Assembly: GCF_003854275.1 (NCBI RefSeq)
Contig: NZ_QTQP01000034.1
Span: forward strand, 1-64,000
From: Burkholderia sp. Bp8963
Lineage (GTDB): Bacteria; Pseudomonadota; Gammaproteobacteria; Burkholderiales; Burkholderiaceae
Length of the DNA stretch: 64,000 bases
Direction of reading: 5' to 3'
Every line of letters starts with the position of its first letter. The first letter of the stretch is position 1. A program made the translations under genes and the position numbers. Shown here piece after piece: positions 34,728 through 43,685 of the stretch. The notes under the pieces were generated by a model, which was not told where the DNA came from, searched no databases, and saw only the letters and a list, made by a program, of their open reading frames with translations.

Positions 34728-36230
34728 ATGACCTCATCGAATTTCGTCGCCGTCAGCGACACCGTGCGCAGTTTCGCCGCGCGCGACTTCGGCCTCTTCA
34801 TCGACGGCGCAATGCAGCCCGCGCACGCGGCCGCGCGGCTCGACGTGCACGATCCGGCAACCGGCGAGCGGCTCGCATCGGTCGCCGACGCGGACGAGCA
34901 CGACGTCGAGCGCGCCGTTGCGAGCGCGAAGCGCGCGTTCGACGCGCGCGTGTGGAGCGGCCTGCGCCCGGCCGACCGGGAACGCATCCTGCTGAAGCTC
35001 GCCGACCTGATCGAGCGCGACGCCGAAACCCTCGCGCAGCTTGAAACGCTGAACCAGGGCAAGTCGATCCATGTCGCGCGCGCGGTCGAAGTCGGCGCGA
35101 GTGTCGAATACGCGCGTTACATGGCCGGCTGGGCGACCAAGATCACGGGCCAGACGCTCGACGTATCGATCCCGTTCCCGCCCGGCGCGCGCTACACGGC
35201 CTACACGCGCAAGGAGCCGGTCGGCGTCGTGGCGGCGATCGTGCCGTGGAATTTCCCGCTGATGATCGCCGTGTGGAAGCTCGTGCCCGCGCTCGCGGCC
35301 GGCTGCACGATCGTGCTGAAGCCGTCGCCGGAGACGCCGCTCACCGCATTGCGTCTTGCCGAACTCGCGCTCGAAGCCGGCGTGCCGCCGGGCGTGTTCA
35401 ACGTCGTGACCGGCGGCCGCGTGTGCGGCGCGGCGCTGGCGAGCCATCCGTCGATCGCGAAGATCTCGTTCACCGGCTCGACCGCCACCGGCAAGCTGGT
35501 GGGTGCTGCGGCCGTGCAGAACATGACGCGCTTCTCGCTCGAGCTCGGCGGCAAGAATCCGATCGTGATGCTGGAGGACGTCGACGTGCCGCAGGCGCTC
35601 GACGGCATCGCGGCGGGCGCGTTCTTCAACCAGGGGCAGGTGTGCGCGGCCGCGTCGCGGATCTACGTGCACCGCAGCAAGTTCGCACAGCTCGCGGACG
35701 GCCTCGCGGGCCTCGCGCAGTCGATGAAGCTCGGGCCGGGCCTCGACACCACCGCGCAGATCAATCCGCTCGTGTCCGCCCACCATCGCGACAAGGTCGT
35801 CCAGCACATCGAGCAGGCGCGCCGTGACGGCCTCACGTTCCTCGCGGGCGGCACGCCCGCCGACGATCTGCCCGGCTACTTCGTGAAGCCCGCGGTGATC
35901 GCGGACCCGCGCCCCGACAGCGCGATCGTGCGCGACGAGGTGTTCGGCCCCGTGGTCGTCGTGCTGCCGTTCGACGACGCGGCCGATGCGGTGCGGCTCG
36001 CGAACGCGTCGCCGTACGGCCTCGCCGCGAGCATCTGGAGCAACGATCTGAAGCGCGTGATGAACCTCGTGCCGCAGATCGAGGCCGGCACCGTGTGGGT
36101 GAACTGCCATATCCCGCTCGACCCGTCGATGCCGTTCGGCGGCTACAAGCAATCGGGCATCGGCCGCGAGTTCGGCCAGTACGCGATCGAAGGCTTCACC
36201 GAAACCAAATCCGTCTGCATCGCGCACTGA
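34728..36230 (+). CDS. NAD-dependent aldehyde dehydrogenase (phenylacetaldehyde/aminoaldehyde type)
   Basis: A 500-residue aldehyde dehydrogenase. Motifs: VVAAIVPWNFPLMIAVWKL, FTGSTATGKLVG, catalytic Glu in LELGGKNP, catalytic Cys in FFNQGQVCAAASR and the ending PFGGYKQSGIGREFG. It oxidises an aldehyde to an acid with NAD. It most resembles FeaB-type and gamma-aminobutyraldehyde-type enzymes. With the aminotransferase starting 44 bp downstream it would complete a two-step amine-to-acid pathway: transamination to an aldehyde, then oxidation. The start at 34728 gives the family length. Confidence 0.92.
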   Translation: MTSSNFVAVSDTVRSFAARDFGLFIDGAMQPAHAAARLDVHDPATGERLASVADADEHDVERAVASAKRAFDARVWSGLRPADRERILLKLADLIERDAETLAQLETLNQGKSIHVARAVEVGASVEYARYMAGWATKITGQTLDVSIPFPPGARYTAYTRKEPVGVVAAIVPWNFPLMIAVWKLVPALAAGCTIVLKPSPETPLTALRLAELALEAGVPPGVFNVVTGGRVCGAALASHPSIAKISFTGSTATGKLVGAAAVQNMTRFSLELGGKNPIVMLEDVDVPQALDGIAAGAFFNQGQVCAAASRIYVHRSKFAQLADGLAGLAQSMKLGPGLDTTAQINPLVSAHHRDKVVQHIEQARRDGLTFLAGGTPADDLPGYFVKPAVIADPRPDSAIVRDEVFGPVVVVLPFDDAADAVRLANASPYGLAASIWSNDLKRVMNLVPQIEAGTVWVNCHIPLDPSMPFGGYKQSGIGREFGQYAIEGFTETKSVCIAH

Positions 36231-36274
36231 CGCGCGGCGCGGCACTGCACCCCCATCCCGAAGCGGAGACTGCA

Positions 36275-37615
36275 ATGAGCTACAACGAAGCGAAGTTCTG
36301 GCACCCGATGCTGCACCCGAACGAAATGAAGCGGCGCAAGCCGATCCGCATCGTCCGCGGCGACGGCTGCTACGTGTTCGACGAACACGGCAAGCAGCTC
36401 GTCGACGGCGTGGCCGGCCTGTGGAACGTCAACGTCGGCCACAACCGCCACGAAGTGAAGGACGCGATCGTGCGCCAGCTCGACGAGCTCGAGTATTTCC
36501 AGCTGTTCGACGGAATCAGCCACCCGCGCGCGGAAGAGCTGTCGAAGCTGCTGGTTGACATGCTCGAACCGGAAGGCATGCGCCGCGTGCTGTACAGCTC
36601 GGGCGGCTCGGATGCGATCGAGACCGCGCTGAAGATCGCGCGCCAGTACTGGAAGGTGCGCGGCCAGGCCGACCGCACGAAGTTCATCTCGCTGAAGCAG
36701 GGCTACCACGGCACGCATTTCGGCGGCGCGTCGGTGAACGGCAACACGGTGTTTCGCCGCAACTACGAGCCGAACCTGCCGGGCTGCTTCCACGTCGAGA
36801 CGCCGTGGCTGTACCGCAACCCATTCACGCAGGACTCCGAAGAATTGGGCCGCATCTGCGCGGAGCTGCTCGAGCGCGAGATCCTGTTCCAGAGCCCCGA
36901 CACGGTTGCCGCGTTCATCGCCGAGCCGATCCAGGGCGCGGGCGGCGTGATCGTGCCGCCCGCCAACTACTGGCCGCTCGTGCGCGAGGTGTGCGACCGC
37001 TACGGCGTGCTGCTGATCGCCGACGAAGTCGTGACAGGTTTCGGCCGCAGCGGCAGCCTGTTCGGCAGCCGCGGCTGGGGCGTGCGTCCGGACATCATGT
37101 GTCTCGCGAAGGGGATCTCGTCCGGCTACGTGCCGCTCGGCGCGACGGCTGTCAATGCGCGGATCGAGGACGCGTTCGCGCAGAACGCCGATTTCGGCGG
37201 CGCGATCATGCATGGCTACACGTACGCGGGCCACCCGGTCGCGTGCGCGGCCGCGCTCGCGAGCCTCGACATCGTGCTGAAGGAGGACCTGCCGGCGAAC
37301 GCGGCGAAGCAGGGCGCATACCTGCTCGAAGCGCTGCAGCCGTTCGCCGCGCGCTTCGCGGCGGTCGGCGAGGTGCGCGGCAAGGGGCTGATGCTCGCGC
37401 TCGATCTCGTCGCGGACAAGCAGACCCGCGAGCCGATCGATCCGCTGTCCGGCTACGCGAACGCGGTGGCCGAAGTCGCGCGCGAGAACGGCGTGCTCGT
37501 GCGTCCGGTCGGCACGAAGATCATCCTGTCGCCGCCGCTCGTGATCCAGCGCGAGCAGCTCGACCGGATCGTCGACGCGCTCGCGGCCGGCTTCGAAGCG
37601 GTGCCGTTCGCGTAA
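36275..37615 (+). CDS. class III (omega) aminotransferase
   Basis: A 446-residue PLP enzyme of the omega-amino-acid/amine:pyruvate type. Visible: YSSGGSDAIETALKIARQYWK, the FIAEPIQGAGGVIVPP stretch, LLIADEVVTGFGRSGSLFG (PLP Asp in DEV) and the PLP lysine in MCLAKGISSGYVPLGA. It would transfer an amino group from an amine or omega-amino acid to pyruvate, giving the aldehyde for the upstream dehydrogenase. An AAGCGGAG ribosome site precedes ATG 36275. Substrate is not certain: putrescine, beta-alanine and aromatic amines are all possible. Confidence 0.92.
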   Translation: MSYNEAKFWHPMLHPNEMKRRKPIRIVRGDGCYVFDEHGKQLVDGVAGLWNVNVGHNRHEVKDAIVRQLDELEYFQLFDGISHPRAEELSKLLVDMLEPEGMRRVLYSSGGSDAIETALKIARQYWKVRGQADRTKFISLKQGYHGTHFGGASVNGNTVFRRNYEPNLPGCFHVETPWLYRNPFTQDSEELGRICAELLEREILFQSPDTVAAFIAEPIQGAGGVIVPPANYWPLVREVCDRYGVLLIADEVVTGFGRSGSLFGSRGWGVRPDIMCLAKGISSGYVPLGATAVNARIEDAFAQNADFGGAIMHGYTYAGHPVACAAALASLDIVLKEDLPANAAKQGAYLLEALQPFAARFAAVGEVRGKGLMLALDLVADKQTREPIDPLSGYANAVAEVARENGVLVRPVGTKIILSPPLVIQREQLDRIVDALAAGFEAVPFA

Positions 37616-37666
37616 CGCGTGCAGGCCGGGCGGGCGGCGTGGGTGACGCACCAGCCGCCCGCCGGT

Positions 37667-37710
37667 TTGCCGATTTGCGCTATCTCAAGGTTTTTTTGCC
37701 CGCGTATTTT
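37667..37710 (+). promoter_or_regulatory. regulon motif copy C with -10 hexamer (permease promoter)
   Basis: TTGCCGATTTGCGCT at 37667-37681 (exact consensus) and TATTTT starting exactly 38 bp after the motif start (37705). The permease ATG is at 37743. The spacer is a T-rich run, unlike the other three. Confidence 0.65.
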
Positions 37711-37742
37711 TTCGACATCGATTGATGGAATGGGAGACAAGG

Positions 37743-39245
37743 ATGTCGAGATCATCAGGGTTTACCAGCGCGGCAACCGACGCATCGGCTGGCGCGCCAG
37801 CGGCGGGGGCAGGCGGCACGGTGCTGAACGCAGGCGCGGTCGGCTTCCCGACCGCGCTGGCCAGCGCCGTCGGGCTCATCATGGCGAGCCCGGTGATTCT
37901 CACCGCGACGTCGGGCTTCGGGATGGGCGGCTGGGCGTTCGCGGTCGCGATGCTCATCGCGTTCGTGATGATGCAGGCGCAGGCGACGACGTTCTCCGAG
38001 GCGGCCGCGATGCTGCCGACCGCGGGCTCGGTTTACGATTACCTGTCGTGCGGGCTCGGCCGCTTCTGGGCGATCACCGGCACGATTTCCGCGTACTTCC
38101 TCGTGCACGTGTTCGCCGGCACCGCGGAGACGATCCTGAGCGGCATCATGGCGCTCGTCAACTTCGAATCGCTGAACGCCACGCTCGAGCAGCACAACAG
38201 TTCGTGGCTCGTCGGCGTCGGCCTCGTGATCACGTTCGCGATCACCAACATCATCGGCATCAAGGTGTTCAGCAAGCTCGAGATCGTGCTGACGGCCGGC
38301 ATGTGGCTGTCGCTGATGATCTTCGGAATCCTCGGCATCGCGGCTGCGCCCGCTGTGCATCTCGACGGCTGGTTCGGCCGCTCGGAGGTCGGCACGACGG
38401 TGCCGGCCGTGCTGTCGCTCGTCGGGATGGCGATGTTCATGTTCGTCGGCTGCGAGTTCGTCACGCCGCTCGCGCCCGAGATGAAGGCACCGGGCCGCAC
38501 GATCCCGCGCGCGATGGCGCTCGGCCTCGTCGGCGTCGCGATCTGCATGTTCCTGTACGGCGCGGCGATCCGCCGCCAGGTGCCGAACGTGCCGGTCAGC
38601 CCGGACGGCCTCACGCACCTGCTCGACACGCCGGGTGCGATTCCCGCGTTCGCGCTGCAGGTGCTCGGGCCGTTCGGCCGCGTGTGGTTCGGTATCGCGT
38701 TCCTGTGCGCCGGCGCCGCGACGATCAACACGCTGATGGCGGGCCTGCCGCGGATCCTGTACGGCATGGCGATCGACGGTGCGCTGCCGCGCTGCTTTGC
38801 TTACCTGCATCCGCGCTTCAGGACGCCAGTGGTCGGTATCGTCGCGGCGGCGGTCGTGCCGATCTTCCATGCGTGGCTGATCAACGGCAACCTCGACAGC
38901 ATCCTGCACCTCGTGCTCGCGGCGACCTGTGCGTGGGGCACCGCGTACCTGCTCGTGACCGCGTCGGTCGTGATGCTGCGGATCCGCCGGCCGGACCTGC
39001 CGCGCCCGTACCGCGCGCCGTGGTTCCCGCTGCCGCAGATCGTGTCGAGCGTCGGCATCGTGCTCGCGATCTGGTACATCACGCCGCCCGGCATGAACCC
39101 GCGCGACATCTACGTGCCGTTCGGCGCGATGCTCGGGCTGACCGCGCTGTATGCGCTGTTCTGGACCGTCGTCGTGCAGCGCCGGCATCCGTTCAAGCCG
39201 GTGCCGGTCGAGGAAGTGCTGCGCAACGAGCACGTCGCCGGATGA
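37743..39245 (+). CDS. APC-family amino acid/amine permease
   Basis: A 500-residue permease with about 12 membrane segments: VGLIMASPVILTATSGFGMGGW opens the first pair, EAAAMLPTAGSVYDYLSCGLG is a conserved APC loop, and MFVGCEFVTPLAPEMKAPGRTIPRAM is typical of amino acid permeases. It should import the amine or amino acid consumed by the aminotransferase. ATG 37743 has GGGAGA 6 bp upstream; upstream TTG/ATG codons at 37722-37725 lack one. Its stop overlaps the next start in ATGA. Its promoter carries motif copy C. Confidence 0.9.
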   Translation: MSRSSGFTSAATDASAGAPAAGAGGTVLNAGAVGFPTALASAVGLIMASPVILTATSGFGMGGWAFAVAMLIAFVMMQAQATTFSEAAAMLPTAGSVYDYLSCGLGRFWAITGTISAYFLVHVFAGTAETILSGIMALVNFESLNATLEQHNSSWLVGVGLVITFAITNIIGIKVFSKLEIVLTAGMWLSLMIFGILGIAAAPAVHLDGWFGRSEVGTTVPAVLSLVGMAMFMFVGCEFVTPLAPEMKAPGRTIPRAMALGLVGVAICMFLYGAAIRRQVPNVPVSPDGLTHLLDTPGAIPAFALQVLGPFGRVWFGIAFLCAGAATINTLMAGLPRILYGMAIDGALPRCFAYLHPRFRTPVVGIVAAAVVPIFHAWLINGNLDSILHLVLAATCAWGTAYLLVTASVVMLRIRRPDLPRPYRAPWFPLPQIVSSVGIVLAIWYITPPGMNPRDIYVPFGAMLGLTALYALFWTVVVQRRHPFKPVPVEEVLRNEHVAG

Positions 39246-39820
39246 AAGCCGTGCTCGCACGGTGGCGCGCGGCGCCGGAAGCGCCGCCGCCCGGCCATCG
39301 TCCCGGTGCAACCGCGGCGCGCGCGCTGGCCGACCTGCGCGCGGTGCGGGGCGCCGACGGCGATGCCGCGCGGCTCGCGAACGGCGTGCGGGTGCGCATT
39401 GCCGAGCAGGTCGCGCGGCAGTTCCTGATGCATACGGTCAGCGTGCGGATTGCGGTGAGCGCGTGCGGGCCGGCGGCACAAGGCCGTGCGCGCGTGACGC
39501 AGACCGGCTGGCTGCGGGCGACCGGCGTACGCGCGGTGCCGCAGCCGGGATGCACGCCCGATTTCGTGCACACGGTCGCGGCGCTGGTCGCCGAGCCGTC
39601 GCTCGCCGATGCGCTGCGCCCGCTGCATCTGACGGAGTGCGCGATCGACGCGCACGACGGACGCTGGACGTTGACTGTCGTGCCGTTCGGCGGCAGCGAG
39701 GTCGTGAGCCGGATGCCGTCGTTCCGCCGCTACGTCCGGCTGACCGACGAGCAGGCCGCCGCGCTGTCGGCGGCCGTGATGGCGTTCGAGCGCGCACTGC
39801 GCGGGTTTTTGCGCAGGTAA
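39242..39820 (+). CDS. DUF3156-family protein
   Basis: A 192-residue protein translationally coupled to the permease (ATGA overlap, 39242-39245). It is soluble and arginine-rich, with a central block (VRVRIAEQVARQFLMHTVSVRIAV) and the end WTLTVVPFGGSEVVSRMPSFRRYVRLT. I recognise the DUF3156 pattern, which is found beside APC permeases in other proteobacteria. No function is established. Coupling to the permease suggests a role in uptake or in first use of the substrate. Confidence 0.75.
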   Translation: MKAVLARWRAAPEAPPPGHRPGATAARALADLRAVRGADGDAARLANGVRVRIAEQVARQFLMHTVSVRIAVSACGPAAQGRARVTQTGWLRATGVRAVPQPGCTPDFVHTVAALVAEPSLADALRPLHLTECAIDAHDGRWTLTVVPFGGSEVVSRMPSFRRYVRLTDEQAAALSAAVMAFERALRGFLRR

Positions 39821-39894
39821 GCTGTGGCGTCGCGTGCCGCCGCACGATGCCGGCGACCGCGCGCAATGGAATCAGGGTTTTAGCGGAGGCGCCG

Positions 39895-40878
39895 ATGCAG
39901 TTCCAGTCAGGCTCACATGAAGACGTCCACGAGCACGGGCTTGCGATCGCGGGCTGGCACCAGGTCTACCGCCAGATGACGCCGGGCCGGTTCAAGGGCA
40001 CGGTCACACAGGTGCTGTACGACGATTTCCACTTCTTCCGCGAGACGACCAACCGGCGCGTCGCGCAGACCGGCGTCGCGCCGGCCGACCGCACGTCACT
40101 CGCTGTGCCGCTGTCGGTGCCGCTCGCCGGCACCTTCCAGGGCCAGCCGGTCGACGGCTATGCGCTGCTCGCACTGCGCGCCAACGAGGATTTCGAATTC
40201 CATACGCCGGAAGGGATGGGGCTCGTCGGCATCAGCGCCGCGTCGGACATGATCGACGAGCTGTGCGACGCCGAGTTCGGCGCGGCCGGCTCAGGTGCGA
40301 CCGGCCCGGGCGCGGCAGGCTCCGGCGCGACCGGCGCGCGCAGGCTGCACCACGTGACGCGGCTGTCCGACGCGCAGGGCGTCGCGCTCGGCGAGCGGCT
40401 GTCGGCGCTGATCGACGCCGCGCAGCGCAACCCCGGCTGCCTCGAATACGCGGCGACGCGCCGGATGTTCCGCGACGCGATGCTCGGCATGTTCCTCGAT
40501 GCGCTCGACCAGGGGATCGGCGCGGAGCGCCGCGACATCACGCACGCGACCTACAGCGACATCGTGCGCCGTTGCGAGAAGCATCTGCGCGAGCGGCCCG
40601 AGGAACCCGTCACCGTGCTCGAACTGTGCCGCGCGCTGCGCTGCAGCCGCCGCACGCTGCAGACGAGCTTCCAGCGCGTCGCCGACGTGACGCCGGTCGG
40701 CTACCTGCGCACGATCCGCCTGAACGCGGTGCGGCGCCTGCTGCGCACGACGTCCGCGCAGCAGCTCGGCGTCGGCGAGGCGGCCGCGAGCTGGGGGTTC
40801 ACGCATCTCGGCTATTTCGCGCGCGAGTATCGCGACCTGTTCGGCGAACTGCCGTCGCAGACGCTGCGTCCCGCATGA
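39895..40878 (+). CDS. AraC-family regulator (EutR/FeaR-like)
   Basis: A 327-residue regulator. The N-terminal domain (about 10-125) resembles EutR-type sensors (AGWHQVYRQMTPGRFKGTVTQ). Two HTH motifs at the C-terminus: VTVLELCRALRCSRRTLQTSF and LGVGEAAASWGFTHLGYFAREYRDLFGELPSQ. Between them lies a 20-residue Gly/Ala insert encoded by a 30-bp tandem duplication. It is encoded 74 bp after the DUF3156 gene and probably co-transcribed with the permease. It is a leading candidate to bind the TTGCCGATTTGCGCT sites. Confidence 0.9.
   Translation: MQFQSGSHEDVHEHGLAIAGWHQVYRQMTPGRFKGTVTQVLYDDFHFFRETTNRRVAQTGVAPADRTSLAVPLSVPLAGTFQGQPVDGYALLALRANEDFEFHTPEGMGLVGISAASDMIDELCDAEFGAAGSGATGPGAAGSGATGARRLHHVTRLSDAQGVALGERLSALIDAAQRNPGCLEYAATRRMFRDAMLGMFLDALDQGIGAERRDITHATYSDIVRRCEKHLRERPEEPVTVLELCRALRCSRRTLQTSFQRVADVTPVGYLRTIRLNAVRRLLRTTSAQQLGVGEAAASWGFTHLGYFAREYRDLFGELPSQTLRPA
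40279..40338 (+). repeat. in-frame 30-bp tandem duplication in the AraC gene
   Basis: Two 10-codon units encode GAAGSGATGP and GAAGSGATGA, differing at a few third positions and the last codon. The insert lengthens the linker after the sensor domain without breaking the frame. Confidence 0.8.
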
Positions 40879-40920
40879 TGCGTGACGGTCGCGCCGCGCC
40901 CGGCATGCGCACTTCACCGT

Positions 40921-40964
40921 TTGCCGATTTGAGATAGAGGTCAGGAATTTTCGCCGGATAGAGT
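40921..40964 (+). promoter_or_regulatory. regulon motif copy D with -10 hexamer (porin promoter)
   Basis: TTGCCGATTTGAGAT at 40921-40935 (first 12 bases identical to the consensus) and TAGAGT starting exactly 38 bp after the motif start (40959). The porin ATG is at 41030. Confidence 0.65.
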
Positions 40965-41029
40965 CCCGTCACCACATCATCAACGACATCGCTTCGCAGT
41001 GCAAAGCGATATCCATCGAGGGACGGGAC

Positions 41030-42238
41030 ATGACGATCGGACGACGACTGGCCGCCTTGGCGGCAGCGGTTTCCTGCATGCAGGCGCACGCGCAGACTTC
41101 AGGCAGCGTGACGCTCTACGGCACCGTGGACACCGGCATCATCTACTCGACGAACCAGCAGTTCACGCGCGCGGACGGCAGTGTCGGCGGCGGGCACGCG
41201 TGGCAGATGGGCGGCGGCAACCTCGTGCCGTCGCGGTTCGGGTTCCAGGGCGCGGAGCCGCTCGGCGGCGGGCTCGACGCGGTGTTCACGCTCGAACAGC
41301 AGTTCCTGTCCGCGAGCGGACAGGCATTGCAGGGCGGCACCGCATTCAGCCGGCAGGCGTGGGTCGGGCTGCGGCAGGACGGGATCGGCACGCTCGGCCT
41401 CGGGCGGCAATACGATTCGTACACCGACATGCTCGGCGCCTATGTGTCGAGCAACAACTGGGCGACGCCGTACGGCTCGCATCTCGGCGACGTCGACAAC
41501 CTGAACGCGGCGTTCAACTTCAACAACGCGGTGAAGTTCACGAGCGTGGATTTAAACGGCCTCACGTTTGGCGGCACATTCAGCTTCGGCGGGCAGGCCG
41601 GTGACTTCTCCGCGAAGCGCGGCTATGCGCTCGCGGTGTCGTACAACCGCGCGCCGGTGTCGCTCGCGATCGGCTACCTGAACCTGCGGCAGCCGCTCGA
41701 CGCGGCGCTCGGTGGCGCGAGCGGCTATATCGGCGATTTCGCATGCAGCAACCCCGGTGCGATGTACTGCCTGCTGCAGGACGCCGCATCGATGCGCGCG
41801 TTCGGCGCAGGCGGCTCGGTGGTGCTGGGCGACGCGACGATCGCGCTGACTTACACGCATACGCGCGTCGGAGACAGCCGCTTTTTCTCGACCGATGCGC
41901 AGCCGCGCACACAGGCGTTCACGTTCGACATCGGCGAGCTGAACGTCACGTATGCGTTCTCGCCCGTGTGGCAGGGCGGTGTCGCGTATATCTTCAACGC
42001 CGCGCACACCGATGGACGCGGGACGACGCGCTTCCATCAACTGAACCTCGGCACGAACTACCAGCTGTCGAAGCGCACCGCGCTGTATGCGGTCGCGATC
42101 GGCCAGCTCGCGAGCGGCGCGGGCCTCGGCACCGACGCGAACGGCAATGCGGTGAACTACGCGCAGATTCCGGTGCTCGCGAACAGCAACTCGAACCGGC
42201 AGCTTGCGGTGATGGCCGGTATTCGCGTGAATTTCTGA
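41030..42238 (+). CDS. Burkholderia-type outer-membrane porin
   Basis: A 402-residue porin. Signal peptide MTIGRRLAALAAAVSCMQAHA-Q, then GSVTLYGTVDTGIIYSTNQ, the typical first strand of Burkholderia general porins. Further signatures are PSRFGFQGAEPLGGGL, FTLEQQFLSASG and FSRQAWVGL. It ends in the C-terminal Phe (AVMAGIRVNF) needed for outer-membrane assembly. It carries motif copy D upstream, so it may be the dedicated outer-membrane channel for the amine utilised by the cluster. Confidence 0.95.
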   Translation: MTIGRRLAALAAAVSCMQAHAQTSGSVTLYGTVDTGIIYSTNQQFTRADGSVGGGHAWQMGGGNLVPSRFGFQGAEPLGGGLDAVFTLEQQFLSASGQALQGGTAFSRQAWVGLRQDGIGTLGLGRQYDSYTDMLGAYVSSNNWATPYGSHLGDVDNLNAAFNFNNAVKFTSVDLNGLTFGGTFSFGGQAGDFSAKRGYALAVSYNRAPVSLAIGYLNLRQPLDAALGGASGYIGDFACSNPGAMYCLLQDAASMRAFGAGGSVVLGDATIALTYTHTRVGDSRFFSTDAQPRTQAFTFDIGELNVTYAFSPVWQGGVAYIFNAAHTDGRGTTRFHQLNLGTNYQLSKRTALYAVAIGQLASGAGLGTDANGNAVNYAQIPVLANSNSNRQLAVMAGIRVNF

Positions 42239-42351
42239 CGGATTGCGCGCAGCAGGCACGCGACGGCGCAACATCCGTCACCGCCTGCCACAAATCCTTA
42301 ACGATCGGCGTGAACAATGGCGTTCGCTTCGAGCGGCTCGAGCCGCCGCCT

Positions 42352-42373
42352 CCGTTGCACACGTGTGCAACGG
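42352..42373. promoter_or_regulatory. 22-bp perfect palindrome, candidate LacI operator
   Basis: CCGTTGCACACGTGTGCAACGG reads the same on both strands, 39 bp before the binding-protein ATG. A second perfect palindrome, GCGGCTCGAGCCGC, lies at 42333-42346. Symmetric operators of this size suit the LacI-type regulator encoded at the end of the operon. Confidence 0.65.
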
Positions 42374-42412
42374 ATTGCCGTTCCACCATCGCGCTCATCG
42401 TGAGGAAGATCC

Positions 42413-43651
42413 ATGACACTTTTCAGCCGCCTGCGCGCGCTGTCCGCCGCCGTTGCGCTTTCCGTCTTCGCGTCGCAAGCCGTTGCCGCGGACCTCGTCA
42501 TCGCCGGTCGTGATGACATCTACGGCAAGGGGCTGGCCGACGCGGTCGCCGGCTTCACGAAGCTGCACCCCGGAACCGACATCGAACTGCTGAAGCTGCC
42601 GAACGCGAACCTGTACCAGAAGCTCAAGCTGTCGATGCGCGAGAGCACCGGCGCATACGACCTCGTGATGATGGACGACACGTGGTCGCCGGAATTCATC
42701 GGCAACGGCTGGCTGAAGCCGCTGCCGGCGACGCTCGCGGATGCCGACATGGTCGCATCGACCGTCGCGCTCGGCCGCAATGCGGCCGGCGGGCTGTATG
42801 CGCTGCCGGTCGTCGGCAACGTCGAGATGTTCGCGTACCGGAAGGATCTGCTCGCGAAGTACAAGCTGCAGCCGCCGCGCAACTGGGACGACGTGCTGAA
42901 GATCGCGCAAACGGTCGGCGGCGCGGACAAGAGCGTATCTGGCGTCGTGTTCCGCGGCACTAAAGGGAATCCGGTCGTCACGGGCTTCCTGCCGATCCTG
43001 TGGGCGTACGGCGGCGACGTGCTCGACCGTGCAGGGAACGTGACGATCGATTCGCGCGAGGCGCACGCGGCGCTCAAGACCTTTCTCGCGTTGAAGGCGT
43101 CCGCTCCGAAGGACGTCGACGTGTACGGCGCGGCCGAAGTGCGCGACGCGCTGCAGCGCGGCACGGCCGCGCAGGCGATCGAAGTGTGGCCGGCCTGGGT
43201 TCCGGCGCTCGACGATCCGAAGCAGTCGCGCGTGGCCGGCCAGATCGCGCTGCAGGCGCCGCCGGGACAGACCGCGGGCCCCGCGCCGATGCTCGGCATC
43301 TGGCAGATGGCGATTCCGAAGGATGCGCCGCATGCGAAGCTCGCGCAGGATTTTCTCGCGTACCTGACGTCGCGCGACACGCAGGCGCGCCTCGCCGCGC
43401 TCGGTATTCCGCCGACCCGCAAGAGCGTGTTCGAGGACGCGGCGCTGGTCCGTCAGTACCGCTGGTATCCGGACCAGTTGAAGGCGCTCGAAGCAGGCCG
43501 CGCGCGGCCGCGCGTGAAGGACTGGCAGCAGGTCGAGAGCATTCTCGGCGATCAGCTGCAGCTCGCGCTGACGGGGCAGGCCGCGCCCGATGTGGCGCTG
43601 CGCCAGGCGCAACAGAAGATCGCGCAGGCGATCGCGGCAGCGGGCAAGTGA
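42413..43651 (+). CDS. ABC transporter periplasmic binding protein (family 1, sugar type)
   Basis: A 412-residue periplasmic protein. Signal peptide MTLFSRLRALSAAVALSVFASQAVA-A, then DLVIAGRDDIYGKGLADAVAGF and YDLVMMDDTWSPEFIGNGWL, a family 1 (carbohydrate) solute-binding pattern. It is followed by two permeases of the MalF/MalG type. The candidate substrate is a sugar, polyol or glycerophosphodiester. The partner ATPase is not in the cluster. Confidence 0.9.
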   Translation: MTLFSRLRALSAAVALSVFASQAVAADLVIAGRDDIYGKGLADAVAGFTKLHPGTDIELLKLPNANLYQKLKLSMRESTGAYDLVMMDDTWSPEFIGNGWLKPLPATLADADMVASTVALGRNAAGGLYALPVVGNVEMFAYRKDLLAKYKLQPPRNWDDVLKIAQTVGGADKSVSGVVFRGTKGNPVVTGFLPILWAYGGDVLDRAGNVTIDSREAHAALKTFLALKASAPKDVDVYGAAEVRDALQRGTAAQAIEVWPAWVPALDDPKQSRVAGQIALQAPPGQTAGPAPMLGIWQMAIPKDAPHAKLAQDFLAYLTSRDTQARLAALGIPPTRKSVFEDAALVRQYRWYPDQLKALEAGRARPRVKDWQQVESILGDQLQLALTGQAAPDVALRQAQQKIAQAIAAAGK

Positions 43652-43685
43652 TGGCCGTCGCCGACGCATCCGAGGCTCGCCGCGC

